DNA of 15,237 bases, from assembly GCA_964571195.1 (NCBI GenBank), contig CAZNAD010000028.1, forward strand, positions 1 to 15,237, written 5' to 3'. The stretch comes from PALSA-1006 sp964571195 (GTDB taxonomy: Bacteria; Pseudomonadota; Gammaproteobacteria; Burkholderiales; Gallionellaceae). This document shows positions 1 through 9,500 of this stretch, in pieces (position 1 is the stretch's first letter; each line of letters begins with the position of its first letter). A program made the translations under genes and the position numbers. The notes under the pieces are model-generated. The model was not told where the DNA came from and ran no database searches. It saw only the letters and a list, made by a program, of their open reading frames with translations.

Positions 1-695
1 TGGAGTCATCCACTTCGGGGTAGACGAACACGCTGGAGAACGAGGTGTGGCGGCGATTGCCGGAATCGAACGGCGACTTGCGCACCAGACGGTGCACGCC
101 GGTTTCAGTGCGCAGGTGGCCGTAGGCATATTCACCGGTGATCTTGAGCGACGCACCTTTGATGCCCGCGACTTCGCCGTCGGACTGTTCCAGAATTTCG
201 ACCTGAAAGCCTTTGCGTTCGGCGTAGCGGATATACATGCGTAACAGCATTGAGCCCCAGTCCTGCGCTTCGGTGCCGCCGGAACCGGCCTGAATGTCGA
301 GGAAACAGTTGGCCGCGTCCATCTCGCCGGAGAACATGCGGCGGAACTCCATGTCGGCCACGATCTTTTCGGTTTGCTCGATATCGGAGGCGATGCTGTG
401 CAGGCTGTCATCGTCGTTCTCAGCCAGCGCCATTTCCATCAGTTCGCCCGCGTCGTTGAGCGAGCTTTCCACTTTTTGCAAATTGAGCACGACGCCCTCC
501 AGCATCTTGCGTTCCTTGCCCAGCTCCTGCGAACGTTTGCTGTCCTGCCAGACAGCGGGGTCTTCGGCGAGGACGACGACTTCGGCTAAACGGTCTTGTT
601 TGCCGTCGTAGTCAAAGATACCTCCGCAGTTCGATGTTACGCGTGCGCAGGTCTTGTATCTTGTTGGTGAGGGCGTTGAGTTGTTCGGCTTCCAT
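1..695 (-). CDS. prfB: Peptide chain release factor 2 (RF2), 3' end outside window
   Basis: RF2 reads UGA and UAA stop codons in the ribosomal A site and triggers release of the finished protein. The start ATG is at 695-693. The first 27 codons end in RRYL and meet an in-frame TGA at 614-612. A +1 shift there continues into DYDGKQDRLAE and onward, so the product must be read as two joined segments (695-615, then 613 down to the window edge). About 231 of the usual roughly 365 residues are present. The stop-recognition tripeptide SPF, diagnostic of RF2 as against RF1 (PxT), is at residues 207-209 in RKSPFDSGNRRHTSF. The catalytic GGQ loop should follow just past the left edge. The Shine-Dalgarno sequence before the ATG is weak. 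It is the last gene seen in the minus-strand series glnE-recJ-DUF4010-prfB, 78 bases after the DUF4010 gene. Confidence 0.97.
611..626 (-). promoter_or_regulatory. prfB: Programmed +1 ribosomal frameshift site of prfB
   Basis: Read on the minus strand the site is CGGAGGTATCTTTGAC. It has an internal Shine-Dalgarno-like CGGAGG, then TAT, the slippery CTT, the TGA stop at 614-612 and a C after it. This matches the well-known bacterial prfB site (AGGGGGTATCTTTGAC in E. coli). When RF2 is scarce the UGA is decoded slowly, the tRNA slips from CUU to UUU, and full-length RF2 is made, so the protein regulates its own synthesis. The reading frames on both sides fit RF2 exactly, which rules out a sequencing error. 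Confidence 0.96.
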
Positions 696-726
696 GATGT
701 GTTTACGGCAGTTTTCAAAGGCCGCG

Positions 727-732
727 ATTATA
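727..732 (-). promoter_or_regulatory. Candidate -10 box for prfB
   Basis: A perfect TATAAT lies on the minus strand about 31 bases before the prfB ATG, in the 78-base gap after the DUF4010 gene. No good TTGACA-like -35 hexamer is visible at 16-18 bases spacing. This would give prfB its own promoter in addition to any read-through from glnE-recJ-DUF4010. It rests on sequence match only. Confidence 0.4.
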
Positions 733-773
733 CATCTACTGGCTTTGCCGAAGGGAGGGAAAGAGGGGCGGAG

Positions 774-2036
774 TCACAGGAAGGTCAGCCCCAACGCCAC
801 ACCCGCAGCCATCGCGCCGAAGCCGCCCGCCACGTGTTTTGCCAGAGTCCGTCCACCGATGAACAGCAGCATGCCGAACTTGAATGCCATATTGGCGATG
901 AAGGCGATGGCGATGGCCGCTACAGCCTGATCGCCGCTCAATTGATTGAGCGAGAACAGGCGCAGGCTGGACAGGGTGATGGCATCAACATCGGTGAGGC
1001 CGGAAACCATGGCGACGATATACAAACCGCTGCTGCCCGCGATGTCCGTTAGCCAAGCCGAGCACAGTAGCACCACGGCATACAGCACACCGAAGCCGAG
1101 CGCTGCATGAATCTCGGTCGGGTTAGAAGTCTGAGGCAAAGGCAGGTCGGCTTCGGAGCGCAGCCTGTTCCAGCTCCACAACGTGACGCTGAGCCCGCAA
1201 ACGAGACCGAGTGCCAGCGAAGGCAGCAATTTGGGTGTCACGGCTGGGGATACCAGTGCGCTGACCACGGCCAGACGGATCAATACGACTTGGCTGGCGA
1301 TGAGAATCACCACGGCGGAAAGGCGCAGCATGCCTTCGTTAGTTTTGCTGTGGCGTGCATAAACCATGGTCGTGGCGGTGCTGGAAGCCAGACCGCCGAA
1401 CACGCCCAGCAGCGGGGCCCCGTAACGGTGACCGGTCCAGTGCAGCGCGACATAACCGGCGAGACTCAGGCCGGAGATCAGCACCACCATCATCCATGCG
1501 TTGTGCGGGTTGAAAGCGTTGTACGGGCCGAAGGTCTGGTCGGGCAGAATGGGCAGAATGACGAAACTCAGCACGGAGAATTGCAGGATAGAGACCAGGT
1601 CGCGGCGCGAGAGCCGTTGCGACATGCCTTGCAGCTCCGGTTTGAAATAGAGCAGAGTGGTGGTGGCGATGGCAAGCATCACGGCGAGTTTGGACGAACC
1701 GTACCAGGTCAGCACACCCAGCGCATAACAGATCAGCAGTGCGGCGACCGTGGTGGTACCGGGATCGTTGTTCTCGGTGGGGGCGTTGATATAAGCGGCC
1801 ACGATCATGCCCGTGATGGCGAGCAGTCCGGCGACCAGCAGCCAAGGTGCCCCGGCCTTGTCGGCCAGCAATGCGATGAGTGTGCCGAACAGGGAGACCA
1901 GCGCGAAGGTGCGCAAGCCGGCTTTGGCGGACGGATTGCGCTCACGCTCCAGACCGATGAGCAGACCGATCGCGAGACTGGTCAGAAACTGGGGCAGCGC
2001 GTCGAGGCCGTCGCCGGGCAGAAATGCGGCTTCCAT
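774..2036 (-). CDS. MgtC/SapB family inner-membrane protein with DUF4010 domain
   Basis: This is a polytopic inner-membrane protein of 420 residues, almost entirely hydrophobic helices with short loops. The N-terminal third resembles MgtC/SapB proteins: a helix with GLLIGLERER at about residues 23-32, followed by GLRTFALVSLFG. The C-terminal half (from about residue 185) resembles DUF4010, with FGGLASSTATTMVYARHSK, and GLYIVAMVSGLTDVDAITLS near residue 340. Family knowledge: MgtC proteins are linked to magnesium-limited growth and control of the F1Fo ATPase in pathogens, while MgtC-DUF4010 fusions have no established substrate, so transport is only an inference. The start is well supported: a Shine-Dalgarno AAGGAG at 2049-2044 sits seven bases before the ATG and overlaps the recJ stop codon. 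It is probably cotranscribed and partly coupled with recJ. There is no functional link to recJ or prfB that I can see. Confidence 0.88.
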   Translation of the reverse strand: MEAAFLPGDGLDALPQFLTSLAIGLLIGLERERNPSAKAGLRTFALVSLFGTLIALLADKAGAPWLLVAGLLAITGMIVAAYINAPTENNDPGTTTVAALLICYALGVLTWYGSSKLAVMLAIATTTLLYFKPELQGMSQRLSRRDLVSILQFSVLSFVILPILPDQTFGPYNAFNPHNAWMMVVLISGLSLAGYVALHWTGHRYGAPLLGVFGGLASSTATTMVYARHSKTNEGMLRLSAVVILIASQVVLIRLAVVSALVSPAVTPKLLPSLALGLVCGLSVTLWSWNRLRSEADLPLPQTSNPTEIHAALGFGVLYAVVLLCSAWLTDIAGSSGLYIVAMVSGLTDVDAITLSSLRLFSLNQLSGDQAVAAIAIAFIANMAFKFGMLLFIGGRTLAKHVAGGFGAMAAGVALGLTFL

Positions 2037-2043
2037 CGTTGTT

Positions 2044-2049
2044 CTCCTT
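2044..2049 (-). promoter_or_regulatory. Ribosome binding site of the DUF4010 gene, overlapping the recJ stop
   Basis: The minus strand reads TAAGGAGAACAACGATG, so the last two bases of the recJ TAA stop form the start of a strong AAGGAG Shine-Dalgarno sequence. It fixes the start of the downstream membrane-protein gene at 2036 and suggests that ribosomes finishing recJ can reinitiate on it. Confidence 0.85.
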
Positions 2050-3730
2050 ACCAGTGGCGCACGATGAGTTGCAGACTCTCGCTGCCATTGTATTCATTGA
2101 CGGACAGACTGTACACGGCATGTACGTTAGCGGGGGCGGGTTCGGCGTAAAAGAAGCGGATGGCATCGAAACTGCCGGACGGCGAGGAGAGTCTCAGCTT
2201 GAGGTGTTTCTCGCCGACCACGCGCTGGCTCTGCACGCGGAAATCGCCCTGGAACAGCGGTTCGGGGAAGCCCTGTCCCCATACCTGTTCTTCCAGCGCG
2301 CGGGCGGTATCCAGTACGAAATCGCCGGGCACGAGTTCACCATCGGTCTCGATCTCTTTCACCAAGTCCGCCGGCGAGAGCTGGCTGCGCACGACCGTTT
2401 CGAAGGCATCGCGGAATGCCGTGTAGTGTTCCTCGCGCAGTGTCACACCCGCAGCCATGGCATGACCGCCGAATTTTTGCAGCAGATGCGGATGACGTTT
2501 GGCGACGAGGTCGAGCGCATCGCGCAGATGCAGTCCGTGGATGCTGCGTCCCGAGCCTTTCAGCTCACCGTCCTTACCGCGCGCAAATGCGATCACCGGG
2601 CGATGGAAGCGGTCTTTCAGGCGCGAGGCGAGAATGCCGATGACCCCCTGATGCCAGCTTTCGTCGAACAGCGCGAGGCTGTAACCGTCGGCGGGGTTGA
2701 TGTGCTCAAGCGCGGCGAGCGCGGCCTCCTGCATGTCGGCTTCGATGCTGCGGCGCTCCTGATTCAGCGCATCCAATTGGGCAGCGATCCCGGCGGCTTC
2801 GTGCGCGTCATCGGTCAGCAGGCAGCGTATCCCCAGCCCCATGTCTTCCAATCTCCCCGCCGCATTGAGACGGGGGCCGACGATGAAACCGAGCTCGAAT
2901 GCGGAGGCTCGTGCGGCTGGTTTCTTGGCGATCTGAAGCAGTGCGGTGATGCCGCAACAGGCTCTTCCGGCACGGATGCGCTGCAATCCCTGCTGCACGA
3001 GGATGCGGTTATTCCCGTCCAGCCTGACGACATCGGCCACGGTGCCGAGCGCGACCAGATCCAGCAGCGAGCCGAGGTTAGGTTCGCGTTGTGCGGCAAA
3101 AGCGCCGCGTGTGCGCAGTTCGGCACGCAGAGCCAGCAGCACATAAAACATCACCCCGACTCCCGCCAGATTTTTGCTGGGAAACTCACAGCCGGGCTGA
3201 TTCGGGTTCACGATGCACTGCGCATCCGGCAGCACATCGCCGGGCAAGTGGTGATCGGTTACCAGTACCTGTATGCCGAGCCGGTTGGCTTCCGCGACAC
3301 CTTCCACGCTGGCGATGCCGTTGTCGACGGTGAGCAGGATGTCCGGTTCCGAACGCTGTGCCAGATGCACGATCTCGGGTGTCAGGCCGTAGCCGTATTC
3401 GAAACGGTTGGGCACGATGAAGTCCACCCGTGCGCTGAGCATGGACAGACCACGCATCGCAACGGCACACGCCGTTGCACCGTCAGCATCATAGTCGGCC
3501 ACGATCAGGATGTTCTTGTGTGCGGTGATCGCATCGGCCAGCAGGCATCCCATCTCGCGGATGTTCTTCAGTTGCGTGAACGGCAGCAACTGTTGCAGAT
3601 CGGTTTCCAGTTCGGCTGTTTGTCTGATACCGCGTGCCGCAAAGATGCGAGCCAGTAGCGGCGACAGGCCGGAGCTGATGAGTTGCTGTTGTGCCGTGTT
3701 GGAATAGGTGCGCTGAACGATACGGGTCAT
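2048..3730 (-). CDS. recJ: Single-stranded-DNA-specific exonuclease RecJ
   Basis: RecJ degrades single-stranded DNA 5' to 3' in the cytoplasm, using Mn2+ or Mg2+, in RecFOR recombination, mismatch repair and base excision repair. The protein is 560 residues, a usual length. DHH phosphoesterase motifs appear in order (numbered from the ATG at 3730): ADYDADG at 78-84, VDNGIAS at 135-141, VTDHHLPGD at 157-165 (the DHH signature) and ALGTVADVV near 227-235. The DHHA1 domain has GSGRS and KFGGHAMAAGV near 419-429, and an OB-like C-terminal region follows. An in-frame TTG at 3742 that overlaps the glnE TGA could add four residues (MTHP) and has a weak GGAAG before it. I prefer the ATG because RecJ proteins usually start close to the TRIVQR-like segment. 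It follows glnE with essentially no gap, so the two are probably one transcript. Confidence 0.96.
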   Translation of the reverse strand: MTRIVQRTYSNTAQQQLISSGLSPLLARIFAARGIRQTAELETDLQQLLPFTQLKNIREMGCLLADAITAHKNILIVADYDADGATACAVAMRGLSMLSARVDFIVPNRFEYGYGLTPEIVHLAQRSEPDILLTVDNGIASVEGVAEANRLGIQVLVTDHHLPGDVLPDAQCIVNPNQPGCEFPSKNLAGVGVMFYVLLALRAELRTRGAFAAQREPNLGSLLDLVALGTVADVVRLDGNNRILVQQGLQRIRAGRACCGITALLQIAKKPAARASAFELGFIVGPRLNAAGRLEDMGLGIRCLLTDDAHEAAGIAAQLDALNQERRSIEADMQEAALAALEHINPADGYSLALFDESWHQGVIGILASRLKDRFHRPVIAFARGKDGELKGSGRSIHGLHLRDALDLVAKRHPHLLQKFGGHAMAAGVTLREEHYTAFRDAFETVVRSQLSPADLVKEIETDGELVPGDFVLDTARALEEQVWGQGFPEPLFQGDFRVQSQRVVGEKHLKLRLSSPSGSFDAIRFFYAEPAPANVHAVYSLSVNEYNGSESLQLIVRHW

Positions 3731-3738
3731 GGGATGAG

Positions 3739-6444
3739 TCAAGCCGCTTCCGGCAGCAGTTTGTTCCAGAGTGCCAGCACGGGGGTGATGTCGAGGCTAC
3801 CCGGCTCGATCCGGCACAGGGCCTGGTTGTTCAAGCGCATCTGGTGTTGCAAGCGGCGCAGCTCGCGGTAGAGGTCGCGCACGGTATCGCTGTCGTGCTG
3901 AGCGATCAGTTGCAGCTTTGCCGCAACGGCCAGCAGCGCGATGTTGCCGCTGTTGGCGGTGAGTTCGGGGTGGCTCGCCGCGTGGGCAAGAACCAGGAAT
4001 TGCACCATGAATTCGATATCCACCATGCCGCCGCTGTCGTGTTTGATATCGAACAGGTCGCTGTTGTTCGGATGCCCGTCATGCATCTTCTGGCGCATGG
4101 CGATGACTTCACGGCGCAGTACCGCGATTTCGCGGGGCTTGCGCAACACCTGTTCGCGGATGCTCTCGAATTGTTTTCCCACCTCGTTATCACCGGCGCA
4201 GAACCGCGCGCGCGTGAGCGCCTGGTGTTCCCACACCCAGGCTTGGTTGCTTTGATAGTCGGCGAAAGCGGCGATGCTGCTGACCAGCAATCCGCTCGCA
4301 CCGTTGGGGCGCAGGCGCAGGTCGGTCTCATACAGACGCCCGGCAGAGGTATAGCTGCTCAATACCGTGTTGATACGTTGCGCCAACCTGGCGTAGTTTT
4401 CGCCAGCCTCGTCGTGTTCGTCGTCGAACAGGAAGATCAGGTCGAGATCGGAGTCGTAGCCAAGTTCGCGACCACCCAGCTTGCCATAGGCGATGATGGC
4501 GAAACGGGCCTGTTCGCGGTGTTTTTTGCGCGCCTCTCCCCAGCACAGTTGCAGCACGTGCCCCAGGATCAGGTCGGCCAGATCGCTTAGATGGTCGCTC
4601 AAGGTCTCCAGTGGCAGCAGTCCCTGTAGATCCATCGCCAGCAGGTGGAAAGTCTGCGCCTGTTTGAAATGTCGCAACACATCCATCTGGCGTTCCAGAT
4701 CGCCGCTGTGTCCGAGCAGTTGTGTCGCCAGCATCGCATCCAGCTTGCCCCATTCCGGGGCGCGATAGATCTCGCGCGCGTCGAGCAATTCGTCGAGCAG
4801 GCTGGGGTGCTGGGCAAGGTAATCGCAGGCCCATTCACTGGCACTGGCGAAACGCGCCAGCCGCTCCAGTGTCTGCGGATGCTCGGTCATGAACGCGAGA
4901 TAGGTGCTGCGCCGGCTGATCTGTTCGAGCAGCTTCAGCAGACGCGGCAAGGCCAGATCGCGTTGCGGCAGGTTTTGGCAACGGGCGACCAGTTGCGGGA
5001 TGATCTTGTCGATACGCGCCCTGCTGAGTTCTGGAAGTTGTTTGTAGCGATTGCTGTTGCGCAGTTGTACGAGCTGTCCGGCGAGCTCGGTATGATTGCC
5101 AAAACCAAGCTCGCCCAACTCCTCCGCCAGAGATGCGGTAACGAGATGGTCGTTCCAGAGCGGGCTGTCGACCGGACTGTCGTCTTGTTCGGTGGTGAAT
5201 ATCTGGTTGAAATGGCGGCTGACCTGTTCCCGATACACATCGAGCTGCGCCATCAATGCGGCGTAGTTCGGGTAATTCATCGCCACGGCGAGCAACTCGC
5301 GGTTGGCATCATCGCCCGGCAGGTCTTGCGTCTGCTGGTCGTCCAGATATTGCAGGCGATGTTCCAGATTGCGCAGGAACACATAGGCCTCTCCCAGTTC
5401 TGCGGAAGTTTGCGCATCCAGCTGCCCGTTCTCGGTGAGCAGGCGCAGCACAGCCTGGGTAGGACGGATGCGCAAGGACGCATCTCGCCCCCCACGGATG
5501 AGCTGGAAGACCTGGGCGATGAATTCGATCTCGCGGATGCCGCCGGGGCCGAGCTTGATGTTATGGGCGCGGTCGCGCCGTTCCACTTCCTGACGTATCT
5601 GCGCGTGTAACTTGCGCATGGACTCGAACGCGCCGTAGTCCAGATATTTGCGGAATACGAACGGCTGTGCCAGTGCCATCAGCTCATCTGCTGTGGCCGC
5701 ATCGGCGGGGGCGATGACCCGCGCCTTGATCCATGCGTAGCGCTCCCATTCGCGGCCCTGGCTGACCAGATATTCTTCCAGCGCGGCAAAGCTCATCACC
5801 AGGGCGCCGCTGTCGCCGTAGGGGCGCAGGCGCATATCGACGCGGAACACATAACCGTGCGCGGTGAGTTCGTTGATGAGGCTGATGACCTTGCGGCCGA
5901 GCCGGGTGAAGAACTCGTGGTTGCCCAGCGGGCGTGGCCCGTTGGTTTCGCCATCTTCCGCATAGACGAAAATCAGGTCGATGTCGGAAGATACGTTGAG
6001 TTCACCGCCGCCCAGTTTGCCCATGCCGATGACCAGCAACTCCTGCACCTTGCCGCGTTCTGTGCCGACCGGATCGCCGTGCGCCTCGGACAGCATGCGG
6101 GCGGCGAAATGCAAAGCGCGTTGCACTGCCAGCTCTGCCAGAGCAGTCATCGCCCGCATGACTTCATCGAGACCGGTCAAGCCGCCGAGGTCGCGCAGCA
6201 GGATCTTGAGCATGACCCGTTTGCGCAGGTCGCGCAGGGCGCGGGAAAGCTCATCTTCCGTCGCCTGCGGCAGCGCGTCCAGCCACTGTTGCATCTCTCC
6301 GGCGTTGCAGGGCGTGGTGTAATGAACTTGCAGCCACGGTAATAGTTCTGGCTCGGCTTCCACCAAGCGGTTGAAATAACGGCTGCAGTGCCTGCCATGC
6401 AGGACGAGTCGGTCAAATTCGGAATCAGGGATAGCCATATTCAT
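3739..6444 (-). CDS. glnE: Bifunctional glutamine synthetase adenylyltransferase/adenylyl-removing enzyme GlnE
   Basis: GlnE adds AMP to a tyrosine of glutamine synthetase when nitrogen is plentiful and removes it by phosphorolysis when nitrogen is short. It is governed by PII protein and glutamine. The 901 residues hold the typical duplicated nucleotidyltransferase layout. The N-terminal adenylyl-removase half has GKLGGGELN at 142-150 with metal-binding DID at 154-156, and MRLRPYGDSG at 204-213. The C-terminal adenylyltransferase half has GKLGGRELGYDSDLDL at 654-669 and LRLRPNGASG at 709-718. GPGGIREIEF (299-308) and DSGGMVDIEF (803-812) are the paired GlnE-domain motifs. Both halves look intact. 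The start could equally be the second methionine at 6438, and neither has a clear Shine-Dalgarno sequence. It is the first gene of the minus-strand series and is divergent from yhdP. Confidence 0.97.
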   Translation of the reverse strand: MNMAIPDSEFDRLVLHGRHCSRYFNRLVEAEPELLPWLQVHYTTPCNAGEMQQWLDALPQATEDELSRALRDLRKRVMLKILLRDLGGLTGLDEVMRAMTALAELAVQRALHFAARMLSEAHGDPVGTERGKVQELLVIGMGKLGGGELNVSSDIDLIFVYAEDGETNGPRPLGNHEFFTRLGRKVISLINELTAHGYVFRVDMRLRPYGDSGALVMSFAALEEYLVSQGREWERYAWIKARVIAPADAATADELMALAQPFVFRKYLDYGAFESMRKLHAQIRQEVERRDRAHNIKLGPGGIREIEFIAQVFQLIRGGRDASLRIRPTQAVLRLLTENGQLDAQTSAELGEAYVFLRNLEHRLQYLDDQQTQDLPGDDANRELLAVAMNYPNYAALMAQLDVYREQVSRHFNQIFTTEQDDSPVDSPLWNDHLVTASLAEELGELGFGNHTELAGQLVQLRNSNRYKQLPELSRARIDKIIPQLVARCQNLPQRDLALPRLLKLLEQISRRSTYLAFMTEHPQTLERLARFASASEWACDYLAQHPSLLDELLDAREIYRAPEWGKLDAMLATQLLGHSGDLERQMDVLRHFKQAQTFHLLAMDLQGLLPLETLSDHLSDLADLILGHVLQLCWGEARKKHREQARFAIIAYGKLGGRELGYDSDLDLIFLFDDEHDEAGENYARLAQRINTVLSSYTSAGRLYETDLRLRPNGASGLLVSSIAAFADYQSNQAWVWEHQALTRARFCAGDNEVGKQFESIREQVLRKPREIAVLRREVIAMRQKMHDGHPNNSDLFDIKHDSGGMVDIEFMVQFLVLAHAASHPELTANSGNIALLAVAAKLQLIAQHDSDTVRDLYRELRRLQHQMRLNNQALCRIEPGSLDITPVLALWNKLLPEAA

Positions 6445-6485
6445 GGTGGGGCGCTTGGGGTAAAATCGAAAAGGTTAACTCGGGC

Positions 6486-6491
6486 ATTATA
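6486..6491 (-). promoter_or_regulatory. Candidate -10 box for the glnE transcript
   Basis: The minus strand carries a perfect TATAAT about 42 bases before the glnE ATG, inside the 114-base divergent region 6445-6558. The best upstream hexamer at 18 bases is GAAACA, which matches TTGACA at three positions. The bases after the -10 (GCCCG) are GC-rich, a feature often seen at promoters sensitive to ppGpp. I see no convincing promoter for yhdP on the plus strand and no clear sigma-54 (GG-N10-GC) site. Confidence 0.4.
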
Positions 6492-6558
6492 AGTCCCCTG
6501 TGTTCTGTATGTTTCGCTTACGCAATATCCATTCGCGGTCACCCCGCACAAGGGCAAG

Positions 6559-9500
6559 ATGCTGAACCTTCCGCAACGTTTCATTCCATCGAGATCGGGC
6601 AAGTTGGCGCGTGTGGCGCTGCTGTTCGTCATCGTGCTGGGCATGGTGCTCGCCGGGATGCTGATGACATTGCGTTATCGCGTGTTGCCAGAGATCGAAA
6701 ATTATCACCCTGAAGTCGTCGCACTGGTCAGTCGCGCGGTCGGATTGCCGGTGACGATAGGCAGGATAGAAGCGGACTGGCACGGCTTGCGGCCGCGCCT
6801 GGTATTTTTCGATGTGCGCTTGCTGGATGGACAGGGGCAAAACGTGCTGGCTCTGCAGCGGGTGGACAACGTCGTTTCATGGATGACATTACTGAGCGGG
6901 GAGTTGCGTCTCAGCGCACTGGAAGTGGATAGCCCGGATATCGCCATCCGGCGCGACAAACAGGGCGCCATGCATATCGCTGGTGTGCAGTTGTCGGCAC
7001 AGTCCGGGGATGGAAAGCTGGCCGACTGGTTGTTGCATCAAGCCCGTATCGTCGTGCGCAATGGGCGTGTCACCTGGCAGGACGAATTGTATGACAGGCC
7101 GACGCTGGTACTGAACCAGGTGGAGTTCCTGTTGAGTAATAGCGGTGCGCATCATCGTTTCGCCGTACGGATCACCCCCCCGGAGCAAATATCGACGCCG
7201 GTGGATGTGCGTGGATATCTGGTCGGGGACAGTTTGGTCGAATTGTCGGACTGGCGTGGCGAGGTGTTCGCTCAGATCGAGGCCGCTGATGTACGGGCTT
7301 GGGAGAGTTGGCTGACATTTCCAGAAGGATTCTCCCGGGCCAGGGGCGGCGCGCGCGCATGGTTCGGAATCGAGTCCGGGCAACTCAAGCGTATCACTGC
7401 CGATGTGGATATGCGTGACGTGCAGGCGCGTCTCGGACAAGAAACCGCGCCGCTGGATATCGCCACACTGCACGGACGCTTGGGCGTACAGATCCTGAAA
7501 CAAGGTTTCGAAGTATCCACACAGGCGCTTTCCCTGCAAATGAATAACGGTTTCAGCTTGCGCCCGACCGACTTGTTATTGCGCCTGACGGGCGGGGAGG
7601 GGGACAGGTTCGCAGCGGGAGAGGTGAGAGCGAATATGATCGAACTTGCCGATCTTCCCGTGCTTGCGGAATACGTGCCGCTGGACAGTGTGTACAGGCA
7701 GAAGTTGGCCGAATTCGCGCCGCGCGGACGCATCACCGACATGCGCGTGAAATGGCATGGCGACCAGGACAAACCCGTGCGTTTTGATGTCAAGGCGCAT
7801 TTCAATGCGCTCGCGGTGCAGCGTGTCGGCGACTTTCCGGGAGTCGAAGGACTCAGCGGACAAGTGAGCGGGAGTGACAACAACGGGGTGTTGTCGCTTG
7901 ATGCGCCGGGCCTGCGGCTGGACGCACCGCAGCTGTTCATCGCGCCGATGAGCTTCGATATGTTGACGGCGCAACTCGGCTGGCGGCGTAGTCACGGTGA
8001 ATGGATCGTGCAACTGAACAACTTCTCCGCGCGCAACGCGGATGCTGAAGGAACCGCCTACGGCAGTTACCAGACCTGGGCAAATGGTATGGGTATCGCG
8101 GATATCACGCTGAATCTCAGCCGCGCCTCGGTGCAAAGTGTGGTGCGTTATCTTCCCCGTGAGCAGTTGGGCGAGGAGACGATGGTCTGGTTGCAATCCG
8201 GTTTGCTGGCTGGGGAAGCGAACGAAGCACGCCTGCGCTTGCGCGGCAATCTGGATGACTTCCCATTCCCGGACGGAAAAAAAGGTCAGTTCCAGGTTCG
8301 CGCCAAAGCTCAGGGTGTGGTGATCGACTATGCGCCGGGTTGGCCTCGGGTCGAAGAGGCGAAGGCGACGCTATCGATCGACGGGGCGCGTTTGCAGGTG
8401 GACTCGGATTCGGCGATGTTGGCGGGGGCTACCGCACAACGTGTGCAGGTCAGCATTCCCGACATGATGAGCGAAGAACCGGTGGTGCAGGTGCGCGGCG
8501 AAGCCAGTGGTGAGACGAGACACGGTCTGAATTTCATCAAGCGCAGTCCGGTGCGTGATTATATCGACGGGTTCACCGATGACGCGACTGCGCGCGGAGT
8601 CGGCAAACTCGATCTGCAACTCGATATTCCGTTGAGCGCAAAGCCCGTCATTCTGAAGGGTAACTATCATTTCGTCGACAACGAGGTCAGCCTTGGCGCG
8701 GCCATTCCGCTGGCGCGCAAGGTTTCCGGTGATCTGACGTTCACCGAATCCGCGCTGTATACGAACAATCTGCAAGCCCAGATACTGGGTGGCCCGGCGA
8801 GTGCCGTGATCCAGACCGAGGCGAACGGCGCGTTGAAAGTGAAGCTGCAGGGCAAGGCTGATATGAATGTCTGGCGCAAGCTCAATCCGCAGCCGTTATT
8901 GCGTTCGCTCAGCGGTACGGCAGACTGGGCCGCCGATATCGCGGTGACGGGAGATCAATTTTCGCTGCTGGTGGATTCGAATCTGAAAGGGTTGACTTCA
9001 GCATTGCCAGAGCCCTTGGTCAAATCGGCCAATGCGGCGATCCCGCTCAAGTTCGAGATGCGCAGCGCCGGAGCCTTGCAGGATGTGATGTGGCTGCAAT
9101 ATGGCAGCCTGATCAATGCGCGCATGGTGAGGCAACAGGATAAACGGGGTGTGCGCCAGATCACGCGGGGTTATATCAACTTCGGTCCGGCCCGGCGCAT
9201 CGTGGACAAGAACGGTATCTGGTTGACTGGAGCCTTGCCCTCGTTGTCGCTGGACGGCTGGGGGCCTGTGTTGGCGGGCGGAGCAGGCACGAGCGAGATG
9301 TTCCCGCCGATCGACGGGGCGGACATGATCGTGCAGCGACTCACCGGCTACGGCAATGTCGTCAACGGGCTGAACGTCCATGCGCGCAACCGGGACGGCA
9401 CGATCACGGCACAGCTGGCTGCCAAAGAAGTGAACGGCGAGTTGAGCTGGTTCCCGCAGGGAGATGGCAAACTTGTCGCGCGCTTCAGAAATATGACATT

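Noticed and set aside
612..614. prfB as a pseudogene because of the in-frame TGA
   Set aside because: The TGA lies in the conserved RF2 frameshift signal, and the protein continues correctly in the +1 frame.
2024..3658. Very long open frame (544 codons) on the plus strand opposite recJ
   Set aside because: It mirrors recJ on the other strand, shows no family motif and has unusual amino-acid composition. Long antisense frames are expected in GC-rich genes. Similar plus-strand frames opposite glnE (3691-4590, 4645-5610) and the DUF4010 gene (1107-2150) were rejected for the same reason.
3731..3742. TTG start for recJ overlapping the glnE stop
   Set aside because: Possible, with a weak GGAAG before it, but the ATG at 3730 starts nearer the conserved region. 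Kept as an alternative only.
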